A DNA stretch of 8,819 nt from Thermoanaerobaculia bacterium (GTDB lineage: Bacteria; Acidobacteriota; Thermoanaerobaculia; Multivoradales; JAHEKO01). The stretch spans positions 1 through 8,819 of the forward strand of contig JARFQS010000154.1 of assembly GCA_029287645.1 (NCBI GenBank). The letters are read 5' to 3'. A program made the translations under genes and the position numbers. Shown piece by piece: positions 6,626 to 8,819 of the stretch. How positions within the stretch are numbered: the first letter of the stretch is position 1; each line of letters begins with the position of its first letter. The notes under the pieces were generated by a model. The model had not been told where the DNA came from and searched no databases. It was given only the letters and a program-made list of their open reading frames with translations.

Positions 6626-8017
6626 ATGACTGAAGTCAAGATCTGTGATGTATCGCTGCGCGACGGGATGCAGATCCTGAACCGTCACGCCGTGATTCCT
6701 CTGGAGGCACGCCTGCAACTGGCCGAGGCACTGGTCAGGAGTGGGGTACCGTATATCGAGGTGGGCTCCTTCGTGAATCCGCGGGTGGTTCCAGCGATGC
6801 AGGACACCTCGGAAGTGTTACGCCGCCTTCCCCCGTACGACGGACAGGTTGCCGCGCTCGCCCCGACTTACGAATACTACGAGTTGCTCCGTGAGGCGGA
6901 GAGGGTCAATACCGTGGCCCTCTTCGTTTCGGCTTCCGAGGAGTACGCGCAGAAGAACACCCACATGAGTGTCGCTCAGTCCCTGGATGCGGCGGCGAAG
7001 GTCGCAAAGGCGGCCCAGGACGACGGGTACCGGCTGCGCGGCTATCTTTCGTACGCCTTTCGGGATCGCAGTCAGTGGAATGGCCTGATGCCGGCCGATC
7101 AGGTGAGCGAGATCAGTCAGCGATTGATCGAGATGGGGTGCGAGATGGTGGCTCTCTCGGTTACGGACGGTATGGCGACGCCCAATGACATCGAGCGAGT
7201 TGTGGGTCACGTTGCCGATCAGCTGGGCCTCGATCACATCGGTGTCCACCTCCACGACCGACGTGGCCTCGGAGTGACCAATGCCTTCGTGGCCTACAAG
7301 GCCGGTGTGCGCATCTTCGACGCTTCGATCGGCGGAATCGGGGGAGCCATCACGGTCCGGCACTCCATCGGCAACGTGGCGACAGAAGAGCTGGTCGCCA
7401 TGTTCGATAGTATCGGGGTCAGCACCGGTGTCGACGTAAGCCCGCTGATCGAGGCCGGTCTCCGCGTTTCGCAGATGGCCGACTTCGTGGGCGATCCTCC
7501 GCCACCCAGCAAGATCATTCTCGACGAGATCGCCAAACGTCGAGCCGAGGTAGAGGAGACCGAAGGCATCGAGGCCGAGCTGTCTCTGATGGACCTCGTC
7601 GGCTCGTTGATCGAGATCATCGGGCGGCGCCCGCACACGCTCACCGTAGAGAATGTGAGCCACACCCTGGTCGATGCCGGGAAGCAGGTGAGCCTCTTCC
7701 TGCACGCGCCCACCAATCGGGCTGCGGTCATCTTCAGCCTGATCATGATGCTGCTCGTGTCGGGCGTCGGGGCACTTTTCGTCAGGGTGTTGCCGAGCCC
7801 GTGGGCGGCGAGGAGCGAGGTCATCGCCATCACCCTGTTCAGTCTGGGCATGGTGCTGCTGATCGGTCTCGGGCTGACTCTGGTGCAGGTGGCCGGTGGC
7901 TTGAAGCTGCCACGATCCCTGACCCAGGATGAACGGACAATCGTGAGACAGGCCTTGAGTGAGCTGGCCGAGGACCTGAAAGCCAGGTCTACCTACCCGA
8001 GAAGTTACGAGGTGTGA
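6626..8017 (+). CDS. HMG-CoA-lyase-like TIM-barrel protein fused to a two-helix membrane tail
   Basis: This protein has 463 residues. Residues 3-298 are a DRE-TIM metallolyase domain closest to hydroxymethylglutaryl-CoA lyase. R12-D13 matches human R41-D42, E45 matches E72, the metal ligands H208-L209-H210 match H233/H235, and N250 and E254 match N275 and E279. Two positions differ: the catalytic Cys266 is Ala241, and Asp204 aligns with Val179 (Asp181 is nearby). The chemistry may therefore not be HMG-CoA cleavage; another aldol-type C-C lyase or synthase is possible. After a charged helical stretch (about 299-365) come membrane helices near 366-388 and 398-420 and a polar C-terminal helix (about 432-453). 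Normal family members are about 300 residues and soluble, so this is a fusion. The barrel has no signal peptide and should be cytoplasmic. GGAG lies 11 bases before ATG 6626. The next gene begins five bases after the stop. Confidence 0.82.
   Translation: MTEVKICDVSLRDGMQILNRHAVIPLEARLQLAEALVRSGVPYIEVGSFVNPRVVPAMQDTSEVLRRLPPYDGQVAALAPTYEYYELLREAERVNTVALFVSASEEYAQKNTHMSVAQSLDAAAKVAKAAQDDGYRLRGYLSYAFRDRSQWNGLMPADQVSEISQRLIEMGCEMVALSVTDGMATPNDIERVVGHVADQLGLDHIGVHLHDRRGLGVTNAFVAYKAGVRIFDASIGGIGGAITVRHSIGNVATEELVAMFDSIGVSTGVDVSPLIEAGLRVSQMADFVGDPPPPSKIILDEIAKRRAEVEETEGIEAELSLMDLVGSLIEIIGRRPHTLTVENVSHTLVDAGKQVSLFLHAPTNRAAVIFSLIMMLLVSGVGALFVRVLPSPWAARSEVIAITLFSLGMVLLIGLGLTLVQVAGGLKLPRSLTQDERTIVRQALSELAEDLKARSTYPRSYEV
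8009..8014 (+). promoter_or_regulatory. Ribosome binding site inside the end of the lyase gene
   Basis: GAGGTG lies eight bases before ATG 8023 and inside the last codons of the lyase-like gene, suggesting translational coupling. The in-frame GTG at 8014 overlaps the upstream stop and has a weaker site. Confidence 0.6.
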
Positions 8018-8022
8018 TTCCC

Positions 8023-8412
8023 ATGGTCGAAGAGGAACTGCATTCAACTGCCCAGCCCTCCTCCGAGGAACCGGAGCTCAAGTTCCACGAGCACGCCCGC
8101 GACTTCGCGGTCCAGCAGATTCGGGACTATGGAGGGCGACTGATTCGTGAGTCGGTGGAGACCGCCAGGTCCCGCAGGCATGCCTTGGTCCTCCAGAAGG
8201 ATGTCCAGTACGCGGCTCACCGGCTCCAGACCGAGTTTCGAAATCGTAAGAACGTCCTGTTCCAATTCCTGGGCGCCGGCCTTCTGGGCGTCTTTCTGCA
8301 GGGCTTCACTGCCGAGATGCTGTCGCCGGATCCGGGAACGTGGACGGTTGTGGTCTACGTGGTCATCGGTTTTCTGGGAATCTTCGGCGTCTTCTGGTCC
8401 CTGATCCGATAG
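8023..8412 (+). CDS. Small two-helix membrane protein with histone-fold-like N-terminal segment
   Basis: I do not recognise a named family. The protein has 129 residues. Residues 1-19 are acidic and probably disordered. Residues 22-70 are helical and charged. Residues 78-97 and 107-128 are hydrophobic enough to span the membrane, with a short turn containing P102 and P104. The 24-68 segment lines up without gaps, from memory, with helix 2, loop 2 and helix 3 of archaeal histones: A25-R26, E43, V45, A48, hydrophobic L55-V56-L57, then K59-D60-V61 and A64. Helix 1 of the histone fold is not evident. It could serve for dimerisation or binding at the membrane; DNA binding is only a possibility. 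It lies five bases after the lyase-fusion gene, which also ends in two membrane helices, so a shared complex is plausible. Confidence 0.75.
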   Translation: MVEEELHSTAQPSSEEPELKFHEHARDFAVQQIRDYGGRLIRESVETARSRRHALVLQKDVQYAAHRLQTEFRNRKNVLFQFLGAGLLGVFLQGFTAEMLSPDPGTWTVVVYVVIGFLGIFGVFWSLIR

Positions 8413-8457
8413 CGCTGGCCATGCTCGCTCATCAGCGTGGAGAGTGAGAACCGAAGG

Positions 8458-8819
8458 ATGGACTCCAGCCGGGTAGTCCCTCCACGATCGTCGAAGCGAT
8501 CTCGACGGTTCAACCCACTTGCGTTCGTGGGTCCTGGTCTGCTCGTGGCGGCAACTGGAGTCGGAGCGGGAGATCTGGCGACAGCCAGCATTGTCGGTAG
8601 CCGGCTCGGTCTGGGTGTGCTGTGGGCCGTGCTCGTGGGGGCGGCTCTCAAGTACGTCCTGAACGAGGGTCTGGCCCGCTGGCAGCTGGCGACCGGGACG
8701 ACCCTGCTCGAGGGGGTGGTGCGGTATCTGGGCCGACCGGTGTCCTACTTTTTCCTGGCTTATCTGCTCTTCTGGAGCTTCGCGGTAGGGCGTGCCCTGG
8801 TGAGCGCCTGCGGCGTGAC
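8458..8819 (+). CDS. Nramp-family metal ion transporter, N-terminal part (runs off window)
   Basis: The frame is open from ATG 8458 to the right edge (120 codons). A basic cytoplasmic start (R10, K13, R14, R16, R17) leads into helix 1, with the Nramp opening G25-P26-G27. The metal-binding DPGN of classical Mn/Fe transporters is replaced by G36-A37-G38-D39, as in a divergent branch of the family. Helix 2 (about 52-68) is followed by N69-E70-G71-L72-A73-R74-W75, and a third helix covers about 96-117. The family moves divalent metals, usually with protons, across the inner membrane; the changed motif means the ion cannot be assigned. The gene starts 45 bases after the small membrane protein gene, probably in the same operon. 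The ribosome site is weak: GGAG is 15 bases away. An in-frame GTG at 8437 is an alternative start. Confidence 0.85.
   Translation, partial: MDSSRVVPPRSSKRSRRFNPLAFVGPGLLVAATGVGAGDLATASIVGSRLGLGVLWAVLVGAALKYVLNEGLARWQLATGTTLLEGVVRYLGRPVSYFFLAYLLFWSFAVGRALVSACGV

Noticed and set aside
6451..6639. N-terminal extension of the protease-like protein to ATG 6639
   Set aside because: It would place 63 non-conserved residues before a good signal peptide and overlap the divergent lyase start at 6626.
6818..8047. A 409-codon open frame on the minus strand across the lyase-fusion gene
   Set aside because: It is antisense to a gene with clear family motifs, is rich in His/Arg/Gln as expected for shadow frames of GC-rich genes, and has no recognisable domain.

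Overview
The window is bacterial: dense genes, GC-rich DNA (clearly above 55% by eye), Shine-Dalgarno sites and no introns. The long FtsX/MacB-type permease has the layout of the 'ADOP' permeases, first named in Acidobacteria. An acidobacterial or similar soil/sediment lineage is therefore the best guess, but one gene family does not prove it. No rRNA, tRNA, CRISPR array, insertion sequence or phage gene was seen.

Layout. (1) 1-1058, minus strand: a secreted protein of tandem beta/gamma-crystallin domains, each with two calcium-site motifs, running off the left edge. (2) 1305-3836, plus: the ADOP-type permease, divergent from the crystallin gene and with no ATPase gene beside it. (3) 3890-4306, minus: a small RRM RNA-binding protein with a Gly-rich/basic tail. 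Its best start is an AUC codon behind an excellent Shine-Dalgarno site. (4) 4307-4704: a long gene-free divergent region with a strong hairpin. (5) 4705-5124, plus: a SlyD-like FKBP prolyl isomerase starting at GTG. (6) 5137-6450, minus: an exported protein with a helical N-terminal region and two retropepsin-like domains, each with its own DTG triad, ending 12 bases from the FKBP stop. (7) 6626-8819, plus: a tight three-gene run comprising an HMG-CoA-lyase-like TIM barrel fused to two membrane helices, a 129-residue protein with a histone-fold-like segment followed by two membrane helices, and the start of an Nramp-family transporter with GAGD in place of DPGN.

The left part looks like a set of independent genes for envelope, RNA and protein homeostasis. 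The most unusual part is the right-hand run. There, a lyase-family enzyme that has lost the usual catalytic cysteine is tied to the membrane and lies 5 bases from a second two-helix membrane protein, followed 45 bases later by a transporter. I infer, but cannot show, that the first two products form a membrane complex. The ORF boundaries and motifs are seen directly. Substrates, partners and the histone-fold comparison are inference.
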